Assembly (NCBI RefSeq): GCF_000821085.1
Contig: NZ_CCXR01000001.1
Location: 372,001 to 436,000 of the forward strand
DNA: 64,000 nucleotides
Origin: Bacillus sp. B-jedd
GTDB lineage: Bacteria; Bacillota; Bacilli; Bacillales; Cytobacillaceae
Direction: 5' to 3'
Within the stretch, counting starts at the first letter, position 1; every line of letters begins with the position of its first letter. The position numbers and the translations under genes are program-made. The notes under the pieces are model-generated. The model saw only the letters and a program-made list of their open reading frames with translations. It made no database searches and was not told the DNA's origin. Below are positions 44,518 to 53,973 of this stretch, piece after piece.

Positions 44518-46176
44518 TTATAACCTGAACGAGCTCTTCAGCGACACAATCCGGTTAAATACCGGCTTTTCAACTGATGTGTATTTCGGATCGACATTAA
44601 AATAGCCATGGCGGAAGAACTGGAACTTATCCTGCGGCTGGACATCCTTCATGTTCGGCTCCACGAACCCCTGGAGCACCTCTAAGGATTTCGGATTCAC
44701 TTTATCAAGGAAGGTTTTTTCATCGCCTTCGCCATCTTCCTCACCGTCCTCATCCAGAATGAGCGGTTCGTACAGCCTGAATTCGGCGGGAACGGCATGG
44801 TTTGCGTCAACCCAGTGAATCGTTCCTTTCACTTTGCGGCCAGTGAAGCCGGAACCGCTCTTCGTTTCCGGGTCATATGTGCAGCGAAGCTCGATTACAT
44901 TGCCTTCGTCATCCTTGATGACTTCCTCGCACTTAATGAAATATGCATGCTTCAGACGGACTTCATTCCCAGGGAACAGGCGGAAGTATTTTGCAGGCGG
45001 ATTCTCCATAAAATCGTCCTGTTCAATATAAATCTCGCGGGTGAATGGAATCTGCCTCATGCCCATTTCCTCATTTTCCGGGTTGATTTCGGCATCGAGC
45101 CACTCCACTTCACCTTCAGGGTAGTTAGTGATGACTACCTTGAGCGGGTTCAGTACAGCCATCGTCCTTGGGGCTTTCAGCTTCAAGTCCTCACGTACAA
45201 AATGCTCAAGCATTTGCTCATCGACGGCACCTGAGCCCTTGGAAACACCAGTTTCACGGACGAATGCGCGGATAGCTTCAGGAGTATAGCCGCGGTGGCG
45301 CATCCCGGAAATGGTTGGCATCCTCGGGTCATCCCACCCATCGGCGAAGCCCTCGTCCACAAGCTGCTTCAGCTTCCGTTTACTCATGACTGTATTAGTG
45401 ATATTGAGGCGGCCGAACTCGATTTGCTGCGGTGTCGCCTCCATTTCGCACTGCTCGACGACCCAATTGTAGAACGGGCGCTGGTCTTCGAATTCAACCG
45501 TACAGATCGAGTGGGTCACGCCCTCAATCGCATCTTCAAGCGGGTGCGCGAATGCATACATCGGGTAAATGCACCATTTGTCGCCTGTGTTATGGTGCTC
45601 GGCATGGGCAATCCGATAAATAACCGGGTCGCGGAGATTGATGTTAGGCGAACTCATATCAATCTTTGCGCGAAGCACCTTTTCGCCGTTCTCGAATTCG
45701 CCAGCCCTCATCCGTTCAAAAAGTTCAAGGTTTTCCTCAATCGGCCTGTCGCGGTACGGACTGTTTTTGCCTGGCTGGGTCAGTGTGCCGCGGTATTCAC
45801 GGATTTCGTCTGCGGAAAGGTCATCCACATAAGCAAGCCCTTTTTTGATCAAAAGAACCGCCTTGTTGTACATCTCTTCGAAATAATCCGAAGCAAAGAA
45901 AAGGTTATCCCACTCAAAGCCGAGCCACTGGACATCTTCTTTGATGGAATTGACGTACTCGACATCCTCCTTCAGTGGGTTCGTGTCATCAAAGCGGAGG
46001 TTGGTCGTGCCGCCAAATTCGTCAGCCAGCCCGAAATTCAGGACGATCGATTTGGCGTGGCCGATATGTAAATAGCCGTTCGGTTCAGGAGGGAAGCGGG
46101 TCACAACCGTTTTACGCTTGCCCGTTTCCAGATCCTTAATGATGATGTCGCGAATAAAATTAGACGTATTGTCCAC
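44518..46176 (-). CDS. glnS: Glutaminyl-tRNA synthetase
   Basis: 552 residues. Class I signature HIGH at 37-40 and [11 protein letters not shown] as the KMSKS loop, with the GlnRS-type [17 protein letters not shown] opening and the two beta-barrel anticodon-binding domains. It charges tRNA-Gln with Gln. Most Bacillaceae lack GlnRS and make Gln-tRNA by the GatCAB route, so an intact glnS is a minority trait and probably came by transfer. Confidence 0.96.
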   Translation of the reverse strand: MDNTSNFIRDIIIKDLETGKRKTVVTRFPPEPNGYLHIGHAKSIVLNFGLADEFGGTTNLRFDDTNPLKEDVEYVNSIKEDVQWLGFEWDNLFFASDYFEEMYNKAVLLIKKGLAYVDDLSADEIREYRGTLTQPGKNSPYRDRPIEENLELFERMRAGEFENGEKVLRAKIDMSSPNINLRDPVIYRIAHAEHHNTGDKWCIYPMYAFAHPLEDAIEGVTHSICTVEFEDQRPFYNWVVEQCEMEATPQQIEFGRLNITNTVMSKRKLKQLVDEGFADGWDDPRMPTISGMRHRGYTPEAIRAFVRETGVSKGSGAVDEQMLEHFVREDLKLKAPRTMAVLNPLKVVITNYPEGEVEWLDAEINPENEEMGMRQIPFTREIYIEQDDFMENPPAKYFRLFPGNEVRLKHAYFIKCEEVIKDDEGNVIELRCTYDPETKSGSGFTGRKVKGTIHWVDANHAVPAEFRLYEPLILDEDGEEDGEGDEKTFLDKVNPKSLEVLQGFVEPNMKDVQPQDKFQFFRHGYFNVDPKYTSVEKPVFNRIVSLKSSFRL

Positions 46177-46347
46177 AGTTTTCTACCTCTTTCAGAACGC
46201 TAAATGATACTTGTATATATATCATAAATACTGTTATTTTTCCATAATACCGGCTATTTAACAGGGAAACCACCCGATTTGGCAAAAAAATATCATTAAT
46301 CCCCCAATCAGTCTAAAATAGAAGAAAAACGAAAGCAGGTTGGGTCC

Positions 46348-47334
46348 ATGATCAAATTTGGCACAGTAGGTACGAGCTGGATTACAGCGTCGTTTATATC
46401 CGCCGCACGATTGAGTGGGAAGATGGAGCTGAAGGCCGTTTATTCCCGGTCGCGGGAAAAGGCCGGAAAGTTCGCAGCAGAAAACAAGGCACCTCTCATC
46501 TTTACAAACCTCGAAGAGATGGCGGCCAGTCCGGAAATCGATGCAGTCTATATCGCATCGCCGAACTCGCTCCACTTTCAGCATGCCATTCTTTTTTTGC
46601 AAAATAAAAAACATGTCCTTTGCGAGAAGCCGATATTCTCAAATGTGGCTGAACTGGAAGAGGCATTTCGAATTGCCGAGGAAAATGGTGTTTTTCTAAT
46701 TGAAGCCATCCGCAATATGCATTCTCCGAACCTTGCCGTGCTGAAGCGGAAACTTGGCAGGGCAGGAGTGCTTAGAAGCGCAATCTTTCCGTACATATCA
46801 TATTCCTCCAGATACGATTTTGTTTTGAAAGGCGAGGAACCGAATATCTTTTCTGCAAAATTTTCCGGCGGTGCACTAGTGGATCTCGGCGTCTATCCGC
46901 TGTTTTTGGCGGTTGCCCTTTTTGGCAGGCCCAAAGGAGTTTCTTATTCACCGGTTATTCTGCCGACCGGAGTGGATGGCGCTGGGACGCTAGTTCTTAC
47001 CTATCCGGGCTTTGTCTGCACAATCATGTGCTCGAAAATCTCTGATTCAACCATTCCATGTGAAATCCACGGTGAAAAAGGGACATTCATCCTCGGAGAT
47101 GCGGCTCCCATATCGTCAATTACCTTCCATGACAGCCGGACAAAGGAGCGGGAGGACATTGGCGGCCAGCAGGAGGAAGAGGACATGATGTATGAGGCAG
47201 TGGAGTTTGCCCGGATCATAAAAGAAGCGGACCGCGAAGCATATAAGGAACTCAAGCAGCTTAGCCGGACGGTCCTGGAAATAACCGAACAAGCCAGGCT
47301 GCAGAATGGGATTGTTTTTGAATGTGAAAAATAG
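46348..47334 (+). CDS. Gfo/Idh/MocA family oxidoreductase
   Basis: 328 residues. N-terminal NAD(P)-binding Rossmann fold (GTVGTSWITASFI) and the family's catalytic EKP (HVLCEKPI). The C-terminal domain continues with GGALVDLGVYPLFLAVALFG. The family oxidises sugars, inositols and related alcohols; substrate unknown. YulF-like proteins are possible relatives. AAAGCAGGTTGGG precedes the ATG. It is divergent from glnS. Confidence 0.85.
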   Translation: MIKFGTVGTSWITASFISAARLSGKMELKAVYSRSREKAGKFAAENKAPLIFTNLEEMAASPEIDAVYIASPNSLHFQHAILFLQNKKHVLCEKPIFSNVAELEEAFRIAEENGVFLIEAIRNMHSPNLAVLKRKLGRAGVLRSAIFPYISYSSRYDFVLKGEEPNIFSAKFSGGALVDLGVYPLFLAVALFGRPKGVSYSPVILPTGVDGAGTLVLTYPGFVCTIMCSKISDSTIPCEIHGEKGTFILGDAAPISSITFHDSRTKEREDIGGQQEEEDMMYEAVEFARIIKEADREAYKELKQLSRTVLEITEQARLQNGIVFECEK

Positions 47335-47458
47335 GAATTGGATTGAGAGAAGACGGGCAAGGTCAAATTAAAAGATAATAACTGATCATGCGATTGAGCA
47401 GCCCTTAGTCCAGCTATTGCGGATGAGAGGGCTGTTTATTTTGCTGGAGATAAAATAA

Positions 47459-48260
47459 AGAGCCCGAAGCTCTAGTTGCCTGAAGCCGTTCGGGTACTAA
47501 GTCTTCGTTTAGAGCCCGGAGCCCTGATTGCCAGAAGTCATTCGGTCACTAAGTCCTCGTTTAGAGCCCGAAGGCCCGGCTGCCTGAGATCGTTCGGGCG
47601 CTAAGTCTCCGTTTAGAGCCCGAAGCCTTGGCTGCCAGAAGTCGTTCGGGCACTAAGTCATCGTTTAGAGCCCGAAGCCCTGTTTGCCTGAGGTCGTTCG
47701 GTCACTAAGTCATCGTTTAGAGCCCGAAGCCCTGGTTGCCTGAGGTCGTTCGGTCACTAAGTCATCGTTTAGCGCCCGAAGGCCTGTTTGCCTGGTGTCG
47801 TTCGGTCACTAAGTCATCGTTTAGCGCCCGAAGCCCTGTTTGCCTGAAGTCGTTCGGTCACTAAGTCATCGTTTAGCGCCCGAAGGCCTGTTTGCCTGAG
47901 GTCGTTCGGTCACTAAGTCATCGTTTAGCGCCCGAAGCCCTGTTTGCCTGAAGTCGTTCGGTCACTAAGTCATCGTTTAGCGCCCGAAGGCATGTTTGCC
48001 AGAAGTCGTTCGGTCACTAAGTCATCGTTTAGCGCCCGAAGCCCTGTTTGCCTGAAGTCGTTCGGTCACTAAGTCATCGTTTAGCGCCCGAAGGCATGTT
48101 TGCCTGATATCGTTCGGTCACTAAGTCTTCGTTTAGAGCTCGAAGGCCTGTTTGCCTGATATCGTTCGGTCACTAAGTCTTCGTTTAGAACCCGAAGGCC
48201 AGGTCGCCTAGTGTTGTTCGGTCACTAAGTCTTCGTTTAGAGCCGAAGTACCTGGGCGCC
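47459..48260. repeat. 52-bp tandem repeat array B, fifteen units plus a partial
   Basis: Units begin AGAGCCCGAAG or AGCGCCCGAAG (one- or two-base variants in some) at 47459 and then every 52 bases up to 48187, with a truncated sixteenth at 48239. Each unit has the arms CCCGAAG and CGTTCGGT about 25 bases apart, followed by CACTAAGTCATCGTTT. Middle copies are almost identical; copies near both ends are more diverged. The period equals that of array A at 10853, though the sequence differs. It fills the 1.1-kb gap 47335-48446. Confidence 0.95.
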
Positions 48261-48381
48261 TTTCCCGGTAGCCCTCGTTAACCACACGAATCAGATGTTG
48301 CCGTCAGCTGCGACAAATGTTAAGGCAGCCTGATATGTGAGCGAAATCCAGTTTGTGACAGTTTTTCGACATCGCCAACTA

Positions 48382-48424
48382 TGTTATCTATATCACATAC
48401 TTGCCAATTTCTATTCTTTATAGT
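48382..48424 (+). promoter_or_regulatory. Class II Fnr-type promoter of the polyferredoxin gene
   Basis: TGTTA-N6-TCACA (48382-48397) matches the Bacillus Fnr box TGTGA-N6-TCACA with one change. TATAGT at 48419-48424 is a -10 box. If transcription starts at 48431, the box centre is exactly at -41.5, the classical activating position. No -35 box is present, as expected. Confidence 0.65.
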
Positions 48425-48455
48425 GGATGTATAGGAATGAAACGGAGTGATTTGT

Positions 48456-49475
48456 ATGGCTGTGCTGAAAAAGTATTATAAGCGAGTGAAAAGGCATCCG
48501 ATTCAGTACACCCGGATGGCTGTCCAGATTGTATTTGCATTGTTTCTCCTCTTCATCGGGGTGAGGTTTTACCAATTTTACGCCCACTTCAATTCGATGG
48601 GTTTGGATCCACTAGTATCAAGGCCGCCTGCGGTTGAAGGTTTTTTGCCGATAAGCGCCCTTGTTGCCCTGAAAGTCTGGATTACCACAGGCATTTTTGA
48701 TCCGATCCACCCGGCAGGACTGGTGCTGTTTGCCTTCTTCATTGCCTCGGGTTTTTTCTTCCGGAAAGCTTTCTGCGGTTGGATGTGTCCGATTGGCACG
48801 TTTAGTGAATGGCTTGCCAGGTTTGGAAAAAAGCTGTTTAAGCGGAATTTCGATGTCCCGAAATGGCTGAAATGGATCCTAACGCCAATCAAATATTTGA
48901 TTTTGCTCATCTTCCTAAAGATGATTGTCTTTGATATGCCGACCTTTTTTGCCATTGACTTCATGGCTGGCGATTACAATAAAATTTCCGATGTGAAGAT
49001 GATGCTGTTCTTCCTCAATATCGGCGGGCTCGGGCTGAAGGTAATTCTTGTCCTCATTGTGCTTTCGCTGTTTGTAAAGAATTTCTGGTGCCGTTTCTTA
49101 TGCCCGTATGGCGCATTGATTGGGCTCGGATCCGTTTTTGGAATTACGAAAATCAGGCGCAATCAGGATTTGTGCATTGATTGCAATGCCTGTACGCGAG
49201 TATGTCCGCAGCGAGTGACAGTATCAAAAGTGAAAACAGTAAAAACACCGGATTGCACCGCCTGTATGTCCTGTGTCGAAGTCTGCCCTGTCAAAGATGC
49301 ATTGAATATGACCGTGGCAACTAAAAAGGTCAACAAATGGGTCATCCCGGCCGCCTTCTTCGCAACCTTCTTCATCGTCATTGCCATCGCCAAACTAACC
49401 GGACACTGGCATACGATGATCACCTACGAAGAATGGCGCAATCTCATTCCGAACATTTACAACATCGGACACTAA
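48456..49475 (+). CDS. Membrane 4Fe-4S polyferredoxin (NapH/NosR C-terminal-like)
   Basis: 339 residues. Four to six helices with the motifs CGWMCPIG and CRFLCPYG between them, then two soluble clusters (CIDCNACTRVCP and CTACMSCVEVCP). This is the NapH/CcoG-like layout of quinol-linked electron transfer proteins. GGAGTGATTTGT precedes the ATG at 48456. A probable Fnr promoter links it to anaerobic respiration, possibly supporting the nitrate-reductase-like operon or N-oxide reduction elsewhere. Confidence 0.87.
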   Translation: MAVLKKYYKRVKRHPIQYTRMAVQIVFALFLLFIGVRFYQFYAHFNSMGLDPLVSRPPAVEGFLPISALVALKVWITTGIFDPIHPAGLVLFAFFIASGFFFRKAFCGWMCPIGTFSEWLARFGKKLFKRNFDVPKWLKWILTPIKYLILLIFLKMIVFDMPTFFAIDFMAGDYNKISDVKMMLFFLNIGGLGLKVILVLIVLSLFVKNFWCRFLCPYGALIGLGSVFGITKIRRNQDLCIDCNACTRVCPQRVTVSKVKTVKTPDCTACMSCVEVCPVKDALNMTVATKKVNKWVIPAAFFATFFIVIAIAKLTGHWHTMITYEEWRNLIPNIYNIGH

Positions 49476-49525
49476 AATTGCAAATTGCAAATCACAAAAA
49501 CAAATTGAAAGTCGCAAAACAAAAA

Positions 49526-49553
49526 AGCCTGCCCGATACATGTCGGGCAGGCT
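49526..49553 (-). terminator. Terminator of the GGDEF gene
   Basis: Eleven-base stem AGCCTGCCCGA/TCGGGCAGGCT with a six-base loop; the T run (TTTTTTGTTTT) follows on the minus strand, so it mainly serves the GGDEF gene. Confidence 0.88.
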
Positions 49554-49612
49554 CTTTAAGCAGGGGAAAAATTCCACAAATCCGAAAGAAACGTCGGAAT
49601 CATCCCTTTGCC

Positions 49613-50668
49613 TCAGCAAACTCGGTCGCGGCCGAGTTTTTTTGCGAGATAGAGTTGTTTGTCTGCTTCTTCAATTGTTTCTTTCAGGCGGTCCAGGCCG
49701 GGCAGTTCGGCCACCCCGATTGACAAAGAAAGGGTGATGGGCGCCATGCCCGGTCCCGTGGGGATTACGGGCATTTCCTTGATGGCTTTGCGGATGGAGT
49801 CAAGTTCCTGGCGGACGGACAGGGTACGTTCAGCGGCCATGAACAGGATGAATTCGTCTCCGCCGTACCGGGCGATGAACATATCTTTTTTGCAATGGTC
49901 CAATAGGACTTTGCCGACATTCTGGATGGCGGCATCTCCAGCTTGATGGCCAAGCGTATCATTTATTATTTTAAAACGGTCGACATCGATCATAGCGATA
50001 TACATCCGTTTTTCTCCGGGAGAAAACTGTTCAAGCTTTTCATCGAATTTCCTCATATTGTACAATCCTGTAAGCGGGTCGCGTTCAGCGAAAAATTGCA
50101 GTTTCTTTAATGCCTCAAGATGGCGCCTGCCAGTTAAAGCGAAGAAATACATAATCAGAAAAGCGGATAGTAGCGATCCTAAATGCATCAAAGCAATTCC
50201 ACCGGGCAATGCAAGCCGGATTTTTGCTGAAAGCAGATCGGAAGCCACCCAGGAAAAGGTGATGGCTCCTAAAAGTAATGCAGGGATATGTTTTTTGTCG
50301 CGCCAAATATACGCAATCATTGAAATGATTGACGGCAGAATTATACCAAATAGAACGCCTTGCACGGCGGTTGGCCCGCCGAGGCCCAGCCTGTAAAGAG
50401 AAGTAATGATTACTACCGGGATTACATATTTCCAGCCATGGAAGATTCCGAGCAACAGTAAAGGAACAATCCGCAAATCAACCCGGTGTCCATTTGTCAG
50501 AAAAGGAAAATAAAACATGGCAATGACAGAAACAGTTACAATTACAATATGTAGAGCAGGAAGAAAAACCTTGTTGATTTTTTTTTCATGGCTCAAGTGA
50601 TATAAAGTATTAATGGATAAATGCATCAGCAGCAAAATGCCGAGATTGGACAGAAAAGACTGAAGAAT
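49613..50668 (-). CDS. Membrane diguanylate cyclase (5TMR-LYT plus GGDEF)
   Basis: About 350 residues. A 5TMR-LYT sensory domain (DLRIVPLLLLGIFHGWKYVIP) precedes a GGDEF domain with an intact YGGDEF and the usual DVDRFKIINDTLGHQAGD segment. It should make cyclic di-GMP. No RxxD inhibitory site is seen at the usual place. The start is unclear: an ATT at 50668 lies five bases after GGAGGGG, whereas the nearest canonical codon, TTG at 50707, lacks a ribosome binding site. Confidence 0.9.
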   Translation of the reverse strand: MLQSFLSNLGILLLMHLSINTLYHLSHEKKINKVFLPALHIVIVTVSVIAMFYFPFLTNGHRVDLRIVPLLLLGIFHGWKYVIPVVIITSLYRLGLGGPTAVQGVLFGIILPSIISMIAYIWRDKKHIPALLLGAITFSWVASDLLSAKIRLALPGGIALMHLGSLLSAFLIMYFFALTGRRHLEALKKLQFFAERDPLTGLYNMRKFDEKLEQFSPGEKRMYIAMIDVDRFKIINDTLGHQAGDAAIQNVGKVLLDHCKKDMFIARYGGDEFILFMAAERTLSVRQELDSIRKAIKEMPVIPTGPGMAPITLSLSIGVAELPGLDRLKETIEEADKQLYLAKKLGRDRVC

Positions 50669-50873
50669 AGGTACCCCTCCATTCGATAGACTAATTATAA
50701 TATACAACCGAAAGGAGATAACCGCTTTTTCCGGGAAAACCTATGAAAAATTAATGAACAATACTTTTCGTAGGCAGCTAAAGTGATAAAAACTATTGCT
50801 GATGGAGCAAATTGTTTTCAAAGGCGAACTAAAAGCCATTGCTCTAAAAGGGACGAAAGGGTTTTCGATGGCA

Positions 50874-50908
50874 AAATAAAAACCAGCCTCTTTACAAAAA
50901 GGCTGGTT
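50874..50908 (-). terminator. Terminator of the small membrane protein gene
   Basis: Eight-base stem AACCAGCC/GGCTGGTT with a 12-base loop; TTTTTATTTT follows on the minus strand. Confidence 0.82.
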
Positions 50909-51155
50909 AAGCAATCTTTTTTCTGAGTATAAGCCAGTAGGAAGCGATTCCTCCGATAATTAAGACGCCCGCAATGCCGGGAAGGATGAAGGCTCCGAAG
51001 CCGTTTGGAGAATCGGATTCCGCTTTGACAGTATGTTTCGGGGTCTCACTGCCCGCGGCAAACTGCTGGGAGGCAGTTAAAGATGTCGTTGCAATTGCTT
51101 TATTAGATATAAATAGGAACAGAAGTCCTACAACAATTAAAGTTTTCTTTATCAT
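50907..51155 (-). CDS. Small secreted or anchored protein of unknown function
   Basis: 82 residues. Signal peptide-like N-terminus (IKKTLIVVGLLFLFISNKAIA), a short polar stretch, and a C-terminal hydrophobic helix ending in RKKIA, so it is probably held in the membrane with most of it outside. The start at 51155 has CGGAG upstream; a longer frame to 51203 is possible but unlikely. No family recognised. Confidence 0.65.
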   Translation of the reverse strand: MIKKTLIVVGLLFLFISNKAIATTSLTASQQFAAGSETPKHTVKAESDSPNGFGAFILPGIAGVLIIGGIASYWLILRKKIA

Positions 51156-51382
51156 TATTTTCAACTCCGATATAGTAATATCGTACACAATATATTTTAT
51201 CATCGATAGTCGGTGAAGAGGCCCTCCCCCTTCGTTTGTTCACAATAGTGTCATATTTGTCTTGACAAAACTGACAAAATTAGAACGCCAATCAAATTAG
51301 TAACCACTTTTTAATTTGAATGGATTTATGGACGGGAAATCCCTATAATGAAGTCAATCCACACGTGATGAAGGAGCAATTT

Positions 51383-52615
51383 ATGCTAAATATAAACGAA
51401 ACATTCAAGCCTTATATAAATGAAGTATGGAAAAATTCTGGTTTCAGCCAGCCAACTTCTATCCAGGAAGCAGCCATTCCAGCTATTTTAGAAGGAAGGG
51501 ACCTGATTGCTGAGGCGCCAACCGGAACAGGAAAAACACTCGCATACCTTTTGCCGGTACTTGAGAAAATTGACAGTTCAAGCATGGGGCTCCAAGCAGT
51601 GGTGCTCGCTTCCAGCCAGGAACTGATCATGCAAATATATGGGGAATTCCAAAAGTGGTCGGAAGGAAGCGAAATCCGGGGGGCGACATTCATCGGCGGG
51701 GCCAATGTCAAACGGCAGCTGGAAAAGCTGAAAAAGAAGCCGCATATCATCTTTGGAACGCCCGGCAGGCTGAATGAACTGATAAAACAGAAGAAAATAA
51801 AGATGCACGAAGCAAAAACGATCATCCTTGATGAAGCTGATCAGCTTTTAGTCCGTGAACATTTCGGTCCAGTCCTCGATATTGTTAAATCGGCTCTTAA
51901 AGATTGCCAGGTTGTCCTGTTTTCGGCAACAATGAAGCTGGAAACGGAACAACTTGCGAAAAATCTCACTAGGGATCCAGAAATAATCCGAATTAAAAGA
52001 GATGAAACAATCGGCGGAGGAAAGGTCGAATACATTTATTTTTCATGCGAGCCGAGGGAGAAAATGCTCCTGCTTGAAAAAATCGCCCGGCTCGAGGGGA
52101 GTAAATCCCTCGCTTTTATCAATGACATAACGGAAATCCCTGTCATGGCGGCAAAGCTTCAATTCAAGGATTTGCCCGTCGGCCTGCTTCACAGCGAGCT
52201 TGGCAAAATGGAACGCCAGAAAGCTGTCCGCGACTTCCGCGAGGGAAATATCAATATGCTTATCGCAACTGATGTGGCGGCCAGGGGACTCGATATCCAG
52301 GGCGTGACCCAGGTAGTTCATGTTGACTTCCCACGAGATTTTGACCAATTTATCCACCGCTCCGGCAGGACTGGCAGAATGGGAGCAGACGGGACAGTCA
52401 TCTCCCTTGTTACCGAACGTGAGGAACGCGAGTTGAAGGTTTTTGCCAGGAAGCTGGGCGTCCCGGTTGAAAAAAGGATTTTTTATAAAGGCAAAATTGC
52501 TGTTGAAGACATCAGGAATCTTGAAAGAGGGCCGGAGCGTAAGGGCGGACAAAGGAACAAGCCGCAGAACAGGCCGGCAGCTTCAGCGAAACGCCGACCG
52601 AAAAAAACAACATAA
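51383..52615 (+). CDS. yfmL: DEAD-box RNA helicase (YfmL-like)
   Basis: 410 residues. Motifs in order: Q motif (SGFSQPTSIQEAAIP), Walker A APTGTGKT, DEAD (LDEADQL), SAT (FSATMK) and motif VI HRSGRTGR. Several stretches closely follow B. subtilis YfmL, which assists 50S ribosome assembly, and the C-terminal tail is longer and basic. The start at 51383 has AAGGAG upstream; the frame is open to 51320, but the added stretch has no ribosome binding site. A terminator follows. Confidence 0.92.
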   Translation: MLNINETFKPYINEVWKNSGFSQPTSIQEAAIPAILEGRDLIAEAPTGTGKTLAYLLPVLEKIDSSSMGLQAVVLASSQELIMQIYGEFQKWSEGSEIRGATFIGGANVKRQLEKLKKKPHIIFGTPGRLNELIKQKKIKMHEAKTIILDEADQLLVREHFGPVLDIVKSALKDCQVVLFSATMKLETEQLAKNLTRDPEIIRIKRDETIGGGKVEYIYFSCEPREKMLLLEKIARLEGSKSLAFINDITEIPVMAAKLQFKDLPVGLLHSELGKMERQKAVRDFREGNINMLIATDVAARGLDIQGVTQVVHVDFPRDFDQFIHRSGRTGRMGADGTVISLVTEREERELKVFARKLGVPVEKRIFYKGKIAVEDIRNLERGPERKGGQRNKPQNRPAASAKRRPKKTT

Positions 52616-52623
52616 AAATAAAT

Positions 52624-52660
52624 TTACCCCCGGGAACCATTTCCGGGGGTAAAATTTTTG
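52624..52660 (+). terminator. Terminator of the helicase gene
   Basis: Eleven-base perfect stem TTTACCCCCGG/CCGGGGGTAAA, loop GAACCATTT, then T run. Confidence 0.92.
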
Positions 52661-52715
52661 AAAAGTTGATACAAATTCCATTCCCAAACGACTTATTAAT
52701 AAAGAGAGGGGGCTG

Positions 52716-53260
52716 TTGGATATAGACCGTCTGCAATTTGAGAAACTCTATGATTTTTATTTCAAGGATGTATACCATTTTGCATTGTTTTTTACAATAA
52801 TCGCCAGGAAGCGGAGGACATCACCCAGGACACATTCATAAAGGTGATGAAAAACTTCAGTCAATTAATGGACACTGATAATCCGAAAACGTGGATACTT
52901 TCAATCGCTCGGAATACATGCATGGATGTATTCAGGAAACAGAAATTAATCAGCCTTTTGCCTAAAAGGCTCTCTGGCCGCCAACAGGAAAACATCGATT
53001 CAACGAAAAAAGCGGTTATTAATCGAGAGAACTGGACCGAATTGCAGGTAGCCCTTTTGAAATTGAAGCCGGCTTATCGAAGTGTGGTCATTCTCAGGGC
53101 TCTAAAGGAAATGAGCACAAAGGAAACAGCGGAAGTTCTTGGATGGTCCGAGTCAAAGGTTAGAGTGGATTATCACCGCGCCTTAAAGAAGCTTAAATGG
53201 GATTTGAAAATTCAGGAGGGGTGGGTAGATGATGAAGCATCAGGCATCGCACCAAAATGA
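52716..53260 (+). pseudogene. ECF sigma factor gene with a one-base frameshift
   Basis: A TTG start at 52716 (AGAGAGGGGGC before it) opens a frame reading DIDRLQFEKLYDFYFKDVYHF, the usual N-terminus of a sigma region 2. At about 52794, right after a six-T run, the frame shifts by one base; continuing in the other frame gives NNRQEAEDITQDTFIKV and the rest of regions 2 and 4 to 53260. A single missing base restores one protein of about 180 residues. It may be a true lesion, a phase-variable run, or a sequencing error. The anti-sigma-like gene downstream is intact. Confidence 0.82.
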
Positions 53261-53897
53261 ACACGGGTTTCTTCTCGATTTGGCAAACAGGCCAGATCTT
53301 GAACCTGACCCGCAGTTTGTTCACTCTTTAAAGAAAAGGCTAGTTAATGAATTTCCAGCTGCCCGGCGAAAGAGGTTCCCGGATTTAAAAGGGGGATTGG
53401 GCATTTCGGCGCTTTTATTTCTTGCAATCCTGCTCGTCCTTTCACAGGCTCCGGATAAGGAAATCACCCAGCCAAAAACAGCTGAGCATCCCAAAACAGT
53501 TGAACCGATTAATGCACAAGCACTGATTCATGAACAACCTTATTATCGCGCTGTATATGAGAAGGTGTTTGAATCAACCGAATCCCAGGAAGGATCCGAA
53601 AAATTCATTCTCTATCTGCATGCAATGAAGCAAGGGAATAGGAGTGAGGTGGAAAAACTCGCCTTTTCCCCTGAGCGTGAAGAAGAGCTTTCAGAACTGA
53701 TGGCTTATTACTCGAAAATCGATTATAGAACGTTATCGGTAGCGGAAATCATTCCAAGCCAGGCGGAACCGAGCTTTGAAATCTTGCTACAATTCAACAT
53801 GGAAGATAGCGGTACAATTGTACAGCGGACCGTGCATCTCAATCTGATTGATGAACAAACCATCAATATTTACGAACCGGAAGCACGGGAGAATTAA
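53229..53897 (+). CDS. Membrane protein, anti-sigma partner of the frameshifted ECF gene
   Basis: 222 residues. Short N-terminal cytoplasmic region, one membrane helix (about 56-74) and an outer domain. AGGAGGGG lies seven bases before the ATG at 53229, and it overlaps the end of the sigma gene by 32 bases, the usual sigma/anti-sigma coupling. The outer domain has no recognised family; it ends with a beta-rich stretch that could act as a sensor. Confidence 0.75.
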   Translation: MMKHQASHQNEHGFLLDLANRPDLEPDPQFVHSLKKRLVNEFPAARRKRFPDLKGGLGISALLFLAILLVLSQAPDKEITQPKTAEHPKTVEPINAQALIHEQPYYRAVYEKVFESTESQEGSEKFILYLHAMKQGNRSEVEKLAFSPEREEELSELMAYYSKIDYRTLSVAEIIPSQAEPSFEILLQFNMEDSGTIVQRTVHLNLIDEQTINIYEPEAREN

Positions 53898-53973
53898 TTA
53901 TTGTCAAAAAAGGATTCTATTGCCGGCGTCACGAATTTTTAAGTGAACGAGCAAAGGAAATGGGGGCATTATT

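Noticed and set aside
45295..46071. 258-codon frame opposite glnS
   Set aside because: It is antisense to a certain gene in a G+C-rich reading pattern, has no recognisable domain and no ribosome binding site. Similar shadows opposite 1999-2823 and 41453-42241 were dropped too.
47459..48260. 52-bp array B as a CRISPR array
   Set aside because: Units are contiguous copies of one sequence with no unique spacers and no cas genes in the window; the same holds for array A at 10853.
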